DNA from: Deltaproteobacteria bacterium
Lineage (GTDB): Bacteria > Myxococcota_A > Polyangia > Haliangiales > Haliangiaceae
Assembly (NCBI GenBank): GCA_021413675.1
Contig: JAIOQA010000367.1
Span: forward strand, 26,510-90,509
DNA length: 64,000 nucleotides
Direction: 5' to 3'
In this document: positions 10,601 through 20,818 of the stretch, one piece after another
Position numbering within the stretch: the first letter of the stretch is position 1
Layout of the letters: each line of letters begins with the position of its first letter
Position numbers and translations under genes: made by a program
The notes under the pieces: generated by a model
The model's database searches: none
Seen by the model: only the letters and a program-made list of their open reading frames with translations
What the model was told of the DNA's origin: nothing

Positions 10601-12296
10601 CGACTTCTCGAAGATCGCGTCGGGGCGGCTGTCGCTCGAGCACGCCGACTTTTCGCTGCGCGCCGCGGTCGGCGACACGCTGCGCGCGCTTGCGGTGCGC
10701 GCGCACCGCAAGGGGCTCGAGCTGCGGTGTCGCGTGCAGCCGGAGGTGCCCGACGCGCTCGCGGGCGACGCCGGTCGACTGCGCCAGGTCCTCATGAACC
10801 TGGTGGGCAACGCGATCAAGTTCACGCCGCGCGGGGAGGTCGAGGTCGACGTCGATCTCGCGACCGCGTCGTCCGCGGGGCCCGCGGTGCCGTTGAACTT
10901 CACCGTGCGCGACACCGGCATCGGCATCGCACGGGACAAGCAGGCGGCGATCTTCGAGGCCTTCGAGCAAGCGGACGCGTCGACGACGCGCAACTACGGC
11001 GGCACCGGGCTCGGTCTCACGATCTCCGCCCGGCTCGCGAGCCTCATGGACGGCGGCATCACGGTCCAGAGCGCGCCGGGATGCGGCAGCACGTTCCGGT
11101 TCACCGCCCGGTTCGCGCGGACGATGGGCCCCGCCGCGGCGACGGTCTCGCCCGAGCGCCTCGCCGACCTGCGGGTGCTCGTGGTCGACGACGACGCGGC
11201 CTCGCGGCGCCTGCTCGTCGAGTGGCTGGCGAGCTGGCGCATGCAGCCCGCGTCGGTCACCGGCGCCACGGAAGCGCTGGCCGCGCTGACCAGCGCGCAG
11301 GGCGCTCGGGCGCCGTTCGCCGTGGTGTTGCTCGACGCGCGCGTGCCCGAGTTCGACCGGATCGCGCTGGCGGCGGAGGTCCGGCGGCGGTGGGAGACCG
11401 GCGCGCCGCGGGTGATCCAGCTGCGCACGCCGGTGCAGCAATCGGAGCTGCTCGAGGCGATCTGGGCGGCGATGAACCTCGAGCTCACGGCCCCGACCCG
11501 ATCCACGGGTCGCCGGCCCGAACACGCGCGCCCGCTGCGCGTCCTCGTCGCCGAGGACAACGAGCTCAACGTGACGCTCTTGCGGGAGCTCCTGGCCCAG
11601 CGCGGACACCGCGCGCAGTTCGCTGGTGACGGGCGGACCGCGCTGGCGCTGGCGCTGCAGGGCGACCTCGACCTGATGCTGCTCGATCTCCACATGCCGG
11701 AGCTCGACGGCTTCGAGGTGGTCCAGGCGATCCGCGACCACGAGCGCGGCACGGGGCAGCACCTGCGGATCATCGCGCTCACGGCGCGCTCGTCGGCGCA
11801 GGATCGCGCGCGGTGCCTCATCGCCGGGATGGACGAGTTCCTGGCCAAGCCGATCGAGGCCGCGGTCCTGTGGGCGGTCATGGAGCGCGTGGAGGTCGAC
11901 CCGCTCGCCGCGCCAGCGCCAGCGCCGCGGGCCGCGGAGCCCGGGCTGCTCGACGCGCAGGCGATCCTGCGCGCGTGCGGACGGCATGCCGCGGCCCTGG
12001 AGCGGCTGCGCCTGGTGTTCCGGCGGAGCCTGCCGGCGCAGAGCGGGCGGCTCCGCGCGGCGCTGGCGCGCGCCGATCTGCGGGAGCTGCGCGAGGCCGC
12101 GCACCAGCTGACGGCGACGGTCGGTCCGTTCTCGACGGTGACCGCCGGCGTCGCCTCGGCGCTGGAGGACGCGGCGGTGCGCGGGGAAGGCGAGCGCTGC
12201 GCGGCGCTCGCGACGCGGCTCGACGCGCTGTGCGACGCGCTACTCGACGCGACGGTGACGCTATCGATCGATGCGCTGGCGCCGGCGCTGGCGTAG
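7608..12296 (+). CDS. Hybrid sensor histidine kinase with seven PAS domains, two receivers and Hpt
   Basis: A 1562-residue soluble phosphorelay protein with no membrane segment. Seven consecutive PAS units of about 130 residues fill residues 1-930. Most end in a motif like GTxVDVTRLKQ, so they look like internal duplications. The HisKA domain holds NVSHEIRTPMN with phospho-His951. HATPase follows at about 1065-1180. The first receiver carries Asp1243 in LLDARVP and the second Asp1360 in LLDLHMP. A C-terminal Hpt has His1499 in AAHQLTATVG. All relay residues are present, so phosphate could pass His-Asp-His within one chain. The start was set at MTIDATERAE because a GGGGGCGGGGG stretch precedes it and the upstream codons look non-coding. 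No cognate regulator adjoins it. Confidence 0.93.
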   Translation: MTIDATERAELEQLRLATRLSGVATWNVELEGGALAGARLGVGTSVFESIGYARGEAPATLDAGLALAIHPGDRARVVASLQACLDGATAQFEVEYRARHKDGSLRWKLGRGVVIRDAAGRPARIAGTSVDVTRLKQVEADARDASARLEVAAELAGFAVTECDLRGAGDAEEAMVMIGSDLDRQRRWPPARAHDDFRETIVAEDLPHITIAVDACLRGIAPDPLVQYRQRNPRDGAVRWRLGRGRCYFDETGAPVRYIGVSLDIQELRAAQEEARRAVEQQQLATRLSGVSPWTIELDDGDVARAARSAVASAILGEDRARFLRDLAACVEGDAEQMDGEYRVRHPDGTLRHHLTRGVVERDARGRATRITGVSIDVTRIKQAEEEVRVAEELAHRAAQQLRVATEFSGVGAWGYELIDGDLARATSIFAVDGVVASLGYEPDDVPRDIAGRLRAVVVSDDQARMQQALEDCATGKTPQFEAEARFVRKDGTIVWRLARGVAIRDAMGGPVTFMGTAVDITQLKHTQAELERVKDRLELAVAGSKAATWDIELPADGDVSRSRAVYNNVWELLGYERAPVGAGVDAALVDAMVPAARDALMAQILSFLAGPGRAWEQEVCVAHRSGAPLWLLTRGVVARDAGGRPTRFTGTAIDITDRRLVEAALQASEQRFRGTFENAAVGMILTDPDGRLVEYNARFCEFLGYTREELRGREFVELMLPDEAADDLDRQRRVVRGDIPSFTRDKRYARKDGTIVWGNITVSVIQRHADGTPVHVMGILQDITERKALQVAIEHAHARVELALRGSDIAVYHGDFRDGDLARTRWTYFNMWEPLGFDAASVPDGASQRMGLAIHPDDRAAVVAQFQAAVQRRSRDWYVEHRVLHRDGTVLWRLARGTLVFDDAGALRSMVGTEVDITRLKAIEDELQRAREAAEAANRAKDEFLANVSHEIRTPMNAILGMTELALDSAPSEHQRQLLTTVRSAATNLLAIINDLLDFSKIASGRLSLEHADFSLRAAVGDTLRALAVRAHRKGLELRCRVQPEVPDALAGDAGRLRQVLMNLVGNAIKFTPRGEVEVDVDLATASSAGPAVPLNFTVRDTGIGIARDKQAAIFEAFEQADASTTRNYGGTGLGLTISARLASLMDGGITVQSAPGCGSTFRFTARFARTMGPAAATVSPERLADLRVLVVDDDAASRRLLVEWLASWRMQPASVTGATEALAALTSAQGARAPFAVVLLDARVPEFDRIALAAEVRRRWETGAPRVIQLRTPVQQSELLEAIWAAMNLELTAPTRSTGRRPEHARPLRVLVAEDNELNVTLLRELLAQRGHRAQFAGDGRTALALALQGDLDLMLLDLHMPELDGFEVVQAIRDHERGTGQHLRIIALTARSSAQDRARCLIAGMDEFLAKPIEAAVLWAVMERVEVDPLAAPAPAPRAAEPGLLDAQAILRACGRHAAALERLRLVFRRSLPAQSGRLRAALARADLRELREAAHQLTATVGPFSTVTAGVASALEDAAVRGEGERCAALATRLDALCDALLDATVTLSIDALAPALA

Positions 12297-12306
12297 GCGC
12301 GCGTCG

Positions 12307-12639
12307 CTAGGGCGCGTGGTAGTGCACCGGCGGCGCCTCGCCGGCGAACGCGGCGAGCTCGTCGAGGCTCGCGTCGTCGGGGTAGCAGTACGCCCAGGCC
12401 TCGCCGGGCTCGAACGAGCGGATCACGGGGTGGCTGCGGGCGCGCGCGTGCTTGCTCGCGTGCCGGTTGGGCGAGCTATCACAACACCCGACGTGCCCGC
12501 AGGTCAGGCAAAGGCGGAGGTGGACCCAGCGAGCCCCGATCGCGAGGCAGTCGACACAGCCGAGCGCGCTCGGGGTCACGCCATGATCGCGATGGAGGAC
12601 GGCGGCGAGGTGACGGCAGGGCGCTTGCGGATCGGGCAC
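12307..12639 (-). CDS. UBP-type zinc-finger protein
   Basis: A 110-residue protein that is almost entirely one ZnF-UBP fold. Metal ligands CRH (residues 8-10), CVDC, CLTCGHVGCC and the HASKHARARSHP histidines are all present, with the core Trp/Tyr residues (WVHLRLC, EAWAYCY). In eukaryotes this finger binds the C terminus of ubiquitin. Bacteria with this stand-alone version have no known ubiquitin partner, so its ligand is unknown. It lies 11 bp downstream of the Dps gene on the same strand, pointing to a shared stress transcript. Confidence 0.88.
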   Translation of the reverse strand: MPDPQAPCRHLAAVLHRDHGVTPSALGCVDCLAIGARWVHLRLCLTCGHVGCCDSSPNRHASKHARARSHPVIRSFEPGEAWAYCYPDDASLDELAAFAGEAPPVHYHAP

Positions 12640-12650
12640 GGCGATCCCTT

Positions 12651-13226
12651 CTAGCGCGCGCGGACCAGCGGGGTGTCGACGAGGTGCTCGCTCACGAACC
12701 AGACCTGGGCCTCGTTGGCGCGCACGACCTCGCTGATGACCAGATCGGCGGTGCCGTCGTCGCCCAGCTCGGCCGCCTTGCGCGCGAGGGCGCGCGCCGC
12801 GATCAAGATGTGCTGGTGCGCCTCGAGCAAGCGCGACACCTGCACGGGCACCTCCTCGCGGCCGCGCGGCGGTGACTCGATCCGCGTCAGCTGCGCGACG
12901 TCGCTCGCCATCGCGATCGCGATGCCGCCGAGGGTCTGGACCCGCTCGGCGAGCTCGTCGACGATCTCGGTCTGGACGCTGGCGTGCTTGTCGAACAGCA
13001 AGTGCAGCTCGTAGAAGGTCGGGCCCGACACCTGCCAGTGATGCTTCTTGTACATGTCGCGCAGCGAGATCGAGTCCGCGAGGATCTGGTTGAGGCCGGC
13101 GACCGACACCGCGCGCGCCTCGTCGCTGAGGCCCAGCGGATATCGGGTCAAGGTGCCGTAGGCCTGGATCTCCTTGCCGCGCTGGCCGAGGATCGGCTGG
13201 GCTTCCACGGGTTGCTTCGTGCTCAT
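12651..13226 (-). CDS. dps: Dps family DNA-protection ferritin
   Basis: A 191-residue mini-ferritin. Dps proteins form dodecamers that oxidise and store iron and shield DNA during starvation and oxidative stress. The intersubunit ferroxidase signature is intact: KHHWQVSGPTFYELHLLFDKH (His63, His75, Asp79) and DELAERV. An N-terminal tail of about 30 residues could contact DNA. The start is at MSTKQP with AAAGGACTCGCC before the ATG; the same AAAGGACTCG precedes the small gene at 15186. The UBP-finger gene follows after 11 bp. The 286-bp spacer upstream is shared with the divergent thiolase. Confidence 0.93.
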   Translation of the reverse strand: MSTKQPVEAQPILGQRGKEIQAYGTLTRYPLGLSDEARAVSVAGLNQILADSISLRDMYKKHHWQVSGPTFYELHLLFDKHASVQTEIVDELAERVQTLGGIAIAMASDVAQLTRIESPPRGREEVPVQVSRLLEAHQHILIAARALARKAAELGDDGTADLVISEVVRANEAQVWFVSEHLVDTPLVRAR

Positions 13227-13364
13227 GGCGAGTCCTTTGTCAGGGTTGTCATGCAGGTCCAAAGCAGGTCGCGTGCCGGACGGGGCGCGGGCGCGCCCGC
13301 CTGCGGATCGCGGCGCGAGGGCGCGCGCGGGTGAACATTGGCCACGCGGTGACCGCGGGTTGGC

Positions 13365-13391
13365 CGGGGTGGCCAGGCTCGAGCCACCCCG
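13365..13391. repeat. 9-bp inverted repeat between dps and the thiolase gene
   Basis: Arms CGGGGTGGC (13365-13373) and GCCACCCCG (13383-13391) enclose 9 nt. It lies in the shared upstream region of two divergent genes, so an operator role is possible. No T-run follows. Nothing else stands out in this 286-bp spacer. Confidence 0.35.
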
Positions 13392-13512
13392 CGCGCGTGG
13401 GTGCCGTGCGCCGCGCCGTGCGCCGCGCCCGTGCTCCGCGCGCACGCGATCGCGGCCTCGTTCGTGCAACGCGCCCGACCCGAGTCGATCACCACGATCG
13501 AAAGGAGCCGCC

Positions 13513-14748
<1,236 letters not shown>

Positions 14749-14765
14749 CGAGGGTGTCGATCGCG

Positions 14766-14939
14766 TCACGCCGGCGCGATCGGATCGTCGATGCCCTCGT
14801 CTCCGTGCGCGAGATCGCCATCGGGACGCGCGTCCTTCGGGCCGCGACGATCGCGCCTCTCGGGCGCGTTCGAGCCCGGCTCGGCGTCGCCGGGTGATGA
14901 GGTCCTCGCGGGTTCACGGGTGCGCATGAGTTTCCACAT
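14766..14939 (-). CDS. Small acidic hypothetical protein (57 aa)
   Basis: A 57-codon ORF starting MWKLMRTREPARTSS and ending DDPIAPA. GGGAG stands 7 nt before the ATG. The composition is Asp/Glu/Pro/Gly-rich with no membrane segment or known motif. It fits the only sizeable gap between thiolase and redoxin and lies downstream of a second small ORF on the same strand. It could be a real stress-type microprotein or a chance ORF. The ribosome site is the main support. Confidence 0.4.
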   Translation of the reverse strand: MWKLMRTREPARTSSPGDAEPGSNAPERRDRRGPKDARPDGDLAHGDEGIDDPIAPA

Positions 14940-14997
14940 GGCCTGACTCCCAGCAGCCCGTGTGCCAGGGCTGCATGAAGCGAACGGTCACGCGCGC

Positions 14998-15186
14998 TCA
15001 CCTCGGTTTGGCGCGGCCGACCCGGCGGTGCTCGAGCGAGCCGCCGTGCTCGACGCCGGCCGCGATCGCGGCCTCGTCGACGACGATGTCGTCAGGGTTG
15101 TGCAGCCGATCGGTCTGCACGAGTGGCCGCACGACCAGCGGGCGGTCGTCGTCGGCGGGGGGCCTGGTTCGCGAACGGGTGGACAT
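14998..15186 (-). CDS. Small hypothetical protein (62 aa)
   Basis: A 62-residue ORF starting MSTRSRTRPPADDDRP, charged, without Cys or a membrane segment. The start at 15186 is preferred over an upstream in-frame ATG because AAAGGACTCG precedes it; this is the same decamer found in front of dps. It contains PDDIVVDEAAIAAG in the middle. No family was recognised. It sits 50 bp after the redoxin gene on the same strand and 58 bp before the 57-aa ORF. Confidence 0.42.
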   Translation of the reverse strand: MSTRSRTRPPADDDRPLVVRPLVQTDRLHNPDDIVVDEAAIAAGVEHGGSLEHRRVGRAKPR

Positions 15187-15236
15187 GAGCGACGAGTCCT
15201 TTCGTGGAGAGTTCGTGGCCACGCGCTGCGTGGCCA

Positions 15237-16265
15237 TCATCCAAACGTGAACGAGAAGACCTCGAGCCCGGGCTCGAGGAGCTGGAGCTCGACCTCGCGA
15301 TCGCGGACCGGCCCGGGCTGCCGGACCACCTGATACAGCCGCGGTTCGGTGACGAGGATGTCACCGGCGGGGGCGACGTCCTCGCCGCGGGCCGCCCCGA
15401 GCGGGGCGCCGTCGAGGGTGATCCGGACGCGCACCGCCGCGCCGGCGCGCGCCGGGCCCATCACGATGTGGAGGTCCCGCGCGTGGAAGCGCACGACGAT
15501 CCGCGCCCCGGCCTCATCGCCGACCGCTGACTCGCGCCGGATCGTCCACGCGCCTGTGGTGCTCCACGCATCGTGCGGCGGCGCCGCGCGCGCGGCGCCG
15601 ACATAGATCTCCGACGTCTGCAGGTCGTCCCAGTCGGGCGCGGCCTCCAGGCCACGAGCCTCGACCGCGACCGGTTCGCCGCCCGCCGATCGATCGCCGA
15701 CCTCGGCGAGCAACTGCCGGATGACGCGTTCCGATGCGTCGTATTCGCCTTCGCCGAACACGTGATGTCGAATACGCCCACGCGCGTCGACGAAGTAGAG
15801 CGCAGGCCAGTAGAGGTTGTGGAACGCGTTCCAGATCGCATGGCTGCTATCGATCGCGATCGGATACGTGATCCGCATCGCGTCGGCGGCGCGCTGCACG
15901 CGCGCCGCATCGCGCTCGAAGCCGAACTCGGGCGTGTGAACGCCGATCACGACCAGCCCGCGATCGCGATACCGGTCGGCCCATGCCCGCACGTACGGGA
16001 GCTGCCGACGCCAGTTGATGCACGAGAACGTCCAGAACTCGACGACGACGACTTTCCCGCGCAATCCGGCCGCGCTCAGTGGCGCCGTGTTGATCCAGCC
16101 GGTCGCGCCGTCGAACGACGGCATCGCGCCCTCGAACGAACGCGGGAATGCCGGGCGCTCCTCGTCGGGCTCGTCGCCGAGCCCGTAGCGCCCACTGACG
16201 CCAAGCGCGGCGCCGAGCGCAGCCGCGACCCCGACCGTGCCACCGACGAGTCCTCGCCTGGTCAT
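15237..16265 (-). CDS. TlpA/DipZ-like thioredoxin-fold protein with altered CxxC
   Basis: A 342-residue exported redoxin. The start at 16265 gives a Tat/Sec-type signal (MTRRGLVGGTVGVAAALG). The thioredoxin fold follows with VVVVEFWTFSCINWRRQLPYV and VIGVHTPEFGFERD, then the C-terminal jelly-roll domain of DipZ-type proteins (EIYVGAARA to the end). Normally this family has SCINC. Here Cys82 is kept but the second Cys is replaced by Trp85. It could still form mixed disulfides or act by a one-Cys mechanism, or it may be inactive as a reductase. It diverges from the NtrC-type regulator across 149 bp. Confidence 0.88.
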   Translation of the reverse strand: MTRRGLVGGTVGVAAALGAALGVSGRYGLGDEPDEERPAFPRSFEGAMPSFDGATGWINTAPLSAAGLRGKVVVVEFWTFSCINWRRQLPYVRAWADRYRDRGLVVIGVHTPEFGFERDAARVQRAADAMRITYPIAIDSSHAIWNAFHNLYWPALYFVDARGRIRHHVFGEGEYDASERVIRQLLAEVGDRSAGGEPVAVEARGLEAAPDWDDLQTSEIYVGAARAAPPHDAWSTTGAWTIRRESAVGDEAGARIVVRFHARDLHIVMGPARAGAAVRVRITLDGAPLGAARGEDVAPAGDILVTEPRLYQVVRQPGPVRDREVELQLLEPGLEVFSFTFG

Positions 16266-16414
16266 GCGCGCCACTGGTGCACGCGCGGTGCCACCGACGT
16301 CCTCGCGAGCGCCTGGCGAGCGAGCCCACCAGCGAATCACGCGCAACCGGAACCTCGATCCGGCGCTTGACCCTCCACCACCTCGGCGCGAGCATCCTGC
16401 CGGGGGCGTGTCGC

Positions 16415-17887
<1,473 letters not shown>

Positions 17888-17914
17888 CGCCGCCGCCGAC
17901 CAACGTTGCGACAC

Positions 17915-17953
17915 CGTGGCCACGCCTTGGCCGTCGGCGTGGCCACGCCTTGG
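17915..17953. repeat. Tandem 15-bp direct repeat that also forms a 12-bp hairpin
   Basis: GTGGCCACGCCTTGG occurs at 17916-17930 and again at 17939-17953, a 23-bp period, with a looser third copy (TTGGTCACGCCGTGG) right after. Each copy contains the palindrome GTGGCCAC. CGTGGCCACGCC (17915-17926) and GGCGTGGCCACG (17936-17947) can pair as a hairpin. It lies after the regulator gene and 84-122 bp before the epoxide hydrolase start, so it may be a terminator stem, a tandem operator, or both. Confidence 0.5.
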
Positions 17954-18036
17954 TCACGCCGTGGTCGCGCTGCGATCGATGACCGCCAGGCGTGCGGCAT
18001 CGCCGCGGCATGGTCGTTGCTCCGAGCGGCCTCACC

Positions 18037-19350
18037 ATGCTGCGCCATCGCCTCCGCGCTCTCGCCGCGTTCGCTGCCGCCGTCGCGCTGCCGTCGAGCG
18101 GCTGCGACTCCACGACCACCACCAACGCTCGTCCGAAGGAGAACCAGACCGTGAAGCCCACCACCAGCTCTCACCCCAGCGAGGCGGAGGCGATCCGCCC
18201 GTTCACCGTCCACGTGCCGCAGGCGGAGCTCGACGAGCTCCGCCGCCGCGTGCAGGCCACGCGGTGGCCCGACAAGGAGACCGTGGCGGATCAGTCGCAG
18301 GGCGTGCCGCTCGCGACGCTGAAGCCGCTCGTCGCGTACTGGGGCACCGACTACGACTGGCGCAAGGCCGAGGCCGCGCTCAACGCGTTCCCGCAGTTCA
18401 TGACGCGGATCGACGGGCTCGACATCCACTTCATCCACGTGAAGTCCAAGCATCCCAACGCGATGCCGCTCATCATCACGCACGGCTGGCCGGGGTCGAT
18501 CTTCGAGCTGACCAAGACGATCGATCCGCTGGTCAACCCGACCGCCCACGGCGGCAAGGCCGAGGACGCGTTCGACGTCGTGATCCCGTCGATGCCGGGC
18601 TATGGCTTCTCCGAGCGGCCGACCACCACGGGCTGGAACCCCGATCGCATGGGGCGCGCGTGGGACGTGCTGATGAAGCGCCTGGGCTACGACCACTACG
18701 TCGCCCAGGGCGGCGACTGGGGCTCGGTCGTCGCCGACGTGATGGCGAAGCAGGCGCCGCGCGGGCTGCGCGGGATCCACGTGAACATGCCGGCCACGAT
18801 CCCGCCCGCGGTCGCCGAGGCGCTCACGCGCGGCGGCCCACCGCCGGCCGGGCTCGCGCCCGACGAGAAGGCCGCGTACGAGCAGATGGACGCCTTCTAC
18901 AAGCAGGGCGGGGCGTACGGCGCGATGATGGTGACGCGCCCGCAGACGATCGGCTACGCGCTCACCGACTCGCCGGTCGGCCTCGCCGCGTGGTTCTACG
19001 ACAAGATGGCGGCGTGGACGTACAGCGGCGGCGATCCCCTCAAGGTCCTGACGCGCGACGAGATCCTCGACGACATCACGCTCTACTGGCTGACCAACAC
19101 CGAGACCTCGGGCGCGCGGCTCTACTGGGAGAACAACGCGAACAACTTCAACGCGGTCGACATCGCCATCCCGGCGGCGATCACGGTCTTCCCCGGTGAG
19201 ATCTACCGCGCGCCGAAGAGCTGGGCCGAGCAGGCCTATCACAAGCTCATCTACTTCCACGCCGTCGACAAGGGCGGTCACTTCGCAGCGTGGGAGCAGC
19301 CCGAGCTATTCGCGTCGGAGCTGCGCGCGGCGTTCAAGTCGCTGCGCTGA
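18037..19350 (+). CDS. Epoxide hydrolase (EHN-type) with lipoprotein/secretion signal
   Basis: A 437-residue alpha/beta hydrolase of the microsomal/juvenile-hormone epoxide hydrolase group, which opens epoxides to diols through an aspartate ester. A signal ends at SSGC. The N-terminal EHN domain (IRPFTVHVPQAELDELRRRV) is followed by HGWPGS, nucleophile Asp227 in GGDWGS and catalytic His415 in GGHFAAWEQP. The start MLRHRLRALAAF was chosen because it begins the signal peptide; an in-frame ATG lies 27 bases upstream. The next hydrolase gene starts 11 bp after the stop, so they form an operon. Confidence 0.91.
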   Translation: MLRHRLRALAAFAAAVALPSSGCDSTTTTNARPKENQTVKPTTSSHPSEAEAIRPFTVHVPQAELDELRRRVQATRWPDKETVADQSQGVPLATLKPLVAYWGTDYDWRKAEAALNAFPQFMTRIDGLDIHFIHVKSKHPNAMPLIITHGWPGSIFELTKTIDPLVNPTAHGGKAEDAFDVVIPSMPGYGFSERPTTTGWNPDRMGRAWDVLMKRLGYDHYVAQGGDWGSVVADVMAKQAPRGLRGIHVNMPATIPPAVAEALTRGGPPPAGLAPDEKAAYEQMDAFYKQGGAYGAMMVTRPQTIGYALTDSPVGLAAWFYDKMAAWTYSGGDPLKVLTRDEILDDITLYWLTNTETSGARLYWENNANNFNAVDIAIPAAITVFPGEIYRAPKSWAEQAYHKLIYFHAVDKGGHFAAWEQPELFASELRAAFKSLR

Positions 19351-19351
19351 T

Positions 19352-19356
19352 GGAGG
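19352..19356 (+). promoter_or_regulatory. Ribosome-binding site (GGAGG) deciding the start at 19362
   Basis: GGAGG ends 5 nt before the ATG at 19362. This favours that start over the ATG at 19350, which overlaps the upstream stop codon. Confidence 0.6.
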
Positions 19357-19361
19357 CTGCC

Positions 19362-20396
19362 ATGACCGTCATGTCCGACCTCGATGTCATCGACCGGGAC
19401 CGGCGGCGCTTCCTGGGCGCCGCCGCGACGGTGGCCACGGCCACGCTCGCCGTCACGCGCGCCGCCGCGGCGCCAGCGCAGCGCGCCGCGCCCGCGAAGC
19501 GCACCGGTGGCTTCGGCGCGATCAAGCAGATCGACGCCGGGCTCCTGAACGTCGGCTACGTCGACGAGGGGCCGGCCAGCGGGCCGCCGGTGATCCTCCT
19601 GCACGGCTGGCCCTACGATATCCACGCGTTCGTCGAGGTGGTGCCGCGGCTAGCCGCCGCGGGCTACCGCGTGATCGTGCCGCACCTGCGCGGCTACGGG
19701 ACCACGCGCTTTCGCGCGAGGGACACGTTCCGCAACGGCCAGCAGTCGGCGTTCGGATCCGATCTGATCGCGCTGATGGACGCGCTCCACATCGACAAGG
19801 CGGTCATCGCGGGCTTCGACTGGGGCGCGCGCACCGCGAACGTCGTCGCCGCGCTGTGGCCGGCGCGCTGCAAGGCGATGGTCGCGGTCAGCGGCTACAT
19901 CATCGTGAACCTCGAGGCCAACAAGCTGCCGCTGCCGCCGGCCGCCGAGTACGGGTGGTGGTACCAGTACTACTTCGCGACCGAGCGTGGCCGGCACGGC
20001 TACGACGCGAATCGCCACGACTTCGCGAAGCTGATCTGGAAGCTCGCGTCACCGACGTGGTCGTTCGACGACGCGACCTTCGAGCGCAGCGCGGCGGCGC
20101 TCAGCAACCCCGATCACGTCGACATCGTGATCCACAACTACCGATGGCGCCTGAGCCTCGCCGAGGGCGAGCGGCAGTACGACGCGCTCGAGGCCAGGCT
20201 CGCGGCGCGCCCCGTGATCACGGTGCCCTCGATCACGATCGCGAGCGACTTCGACGGCGGCGCCGCGGATGGCGCCGCGTACAAGAAGCTGTTCTCTGGA
20301 CGCCACGAGCACCGGATCCTCGCCGGGGTCGGCCACAACGTGCCGCAGGAGGCGCCCGAGGCGTTCGCGCAGGCGATCCAGGACGTCCTCACCTGA
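19362..20396 (+). CDS. Tat-exported alpha/beta hydrolase (epoxide hydrolase/haloalkane dehalogenase-like)
   Basis: A 344-residue hydrolase with a twin-arginine-type signal (DRDRRRFLGAAATVATATLAV). HGWPYD forms the oxyanion hole. The nucleophile is Asp153 in GFDWGAR, not Ser, which places it with epoxide hydrolases and dehalogenases that use an aspartyl ester. The general base is His325 in GVGHNVPQE. It is the second gene of the operon after the EHN-type hydrolase, so both probably treat related epoxide or halogenated compounds outside the cytoplasm (inference). It converges on the DksA-like gene with a 9-bp gap. Confidence 0.88.
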   Translation: MTVMSDLDVIDRDRRRFLGAAATVATATLAVTRAAAAPAQRAAPAKRTGGFGAIKQIDAGLLNVGYVDEGPASGPPVILLHGWPYDIHAFVEVVPRLAAAGYRVIVPHLRGYGTTRFRARDTFRNGQQSAFGSDLIALMDALHIDKAVIAGFDWGARTANVVAALWPARCKAMVAVSGYIIVNLEANKLPLPPAAEYGWWYQYYFATERGRHGYDANRHDFAKLIWKLASPTWSFDDATFERSAAALSNPDHVDIVIHNYRWRLSLAEGERQYDALEARLAARPVITVPSITIASDFDGGAADGAAYKKLFSGRHEHRILAGVGHNVPQEAPEAFAQAIQDVLT

Positions 20397-20405
20397 GCGG
20401 GGCGG

Positions 20406-20777
20406 CTAGCGTCGCTCGCGCCGCTCTTCTTCCTGCGCGGTGCGGCGCGCCCACGGCACTGCCTCGAGGCGATCGAGCGGGATCGGCGCGCCGCTCTGCT
20501 CGCTGAGGCCGTAGGTGCCGGCGTCGATCTTTCCGAGCGCGTGCTCGACGTCGACGAGCCGGTCGGCGTCGAACGCGCGCAGCCGGAGCGCCGCATCCTG
20601 CTCGACCATCTTCTCCGCGACGTCGCCATCCTCGATCTCGCCATCGGCGCCGCCGCGCGCGCTCGCGCGCTGGGCATCGCGTGCGGCGATCAGCGCCTCG
20701 CGCTCGCGCACCAGGGCGTGGCGCAGTTTTGCGAGGTCGTCAGTCGACAATCCGGTGGCCTGTTTCCGATCGGTCAT
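20406..20777 (-). CDS. DksA/TraR-like protein lacking all zinc cysteines
   Basis: A 123-residue coiled-coil protein of the DksA/TraR fold, which enters the secondary channel of RNA polymerase. The helical hairpin (LAKLRHALVREREALIAARD ... RLRAFDADRLVDVEHALGKI) leads to the YGLSEQSGAPIPLDRLEAVPWARRTAQEEE region. The zinc-finger positions that should be CxxC...CxxC read Ser92, Ser95, Thr113 and Glu116, so no metal site exists. The fold motif PIPLDRLEAVPWA is otherwise kept. AGGAGG precedes the ATG at 20777. It may still bind polymerase, as other Cys-less members are thought to. Confidence 0.86.
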   Translation of the reverse strand: MTDRKQATGLSTDDLAKLRHALVREREALIAARDAQRASARGGADGEIEDGDVAEKMVEQDAALRLRAFDADRLVDVEHALGKIDAGTYGLSEQSGAPIPLDRLEAVPWARRTAQEEERRERR

Positions 20778-20818
20778 GTCTCCTCCTGGTCTCACGCTGT
20801 GCAAGGGCTGCACCAGAC

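Noticed and set aside
7566..12104. Very long minus-strand ORF opposite the hybrid kinase
   Set aside because: It is an antisense shadow produced by GC-rich codon use. The plus strand carries seven PAS units, HisKA, HATPase, receivers and Hpt in order.
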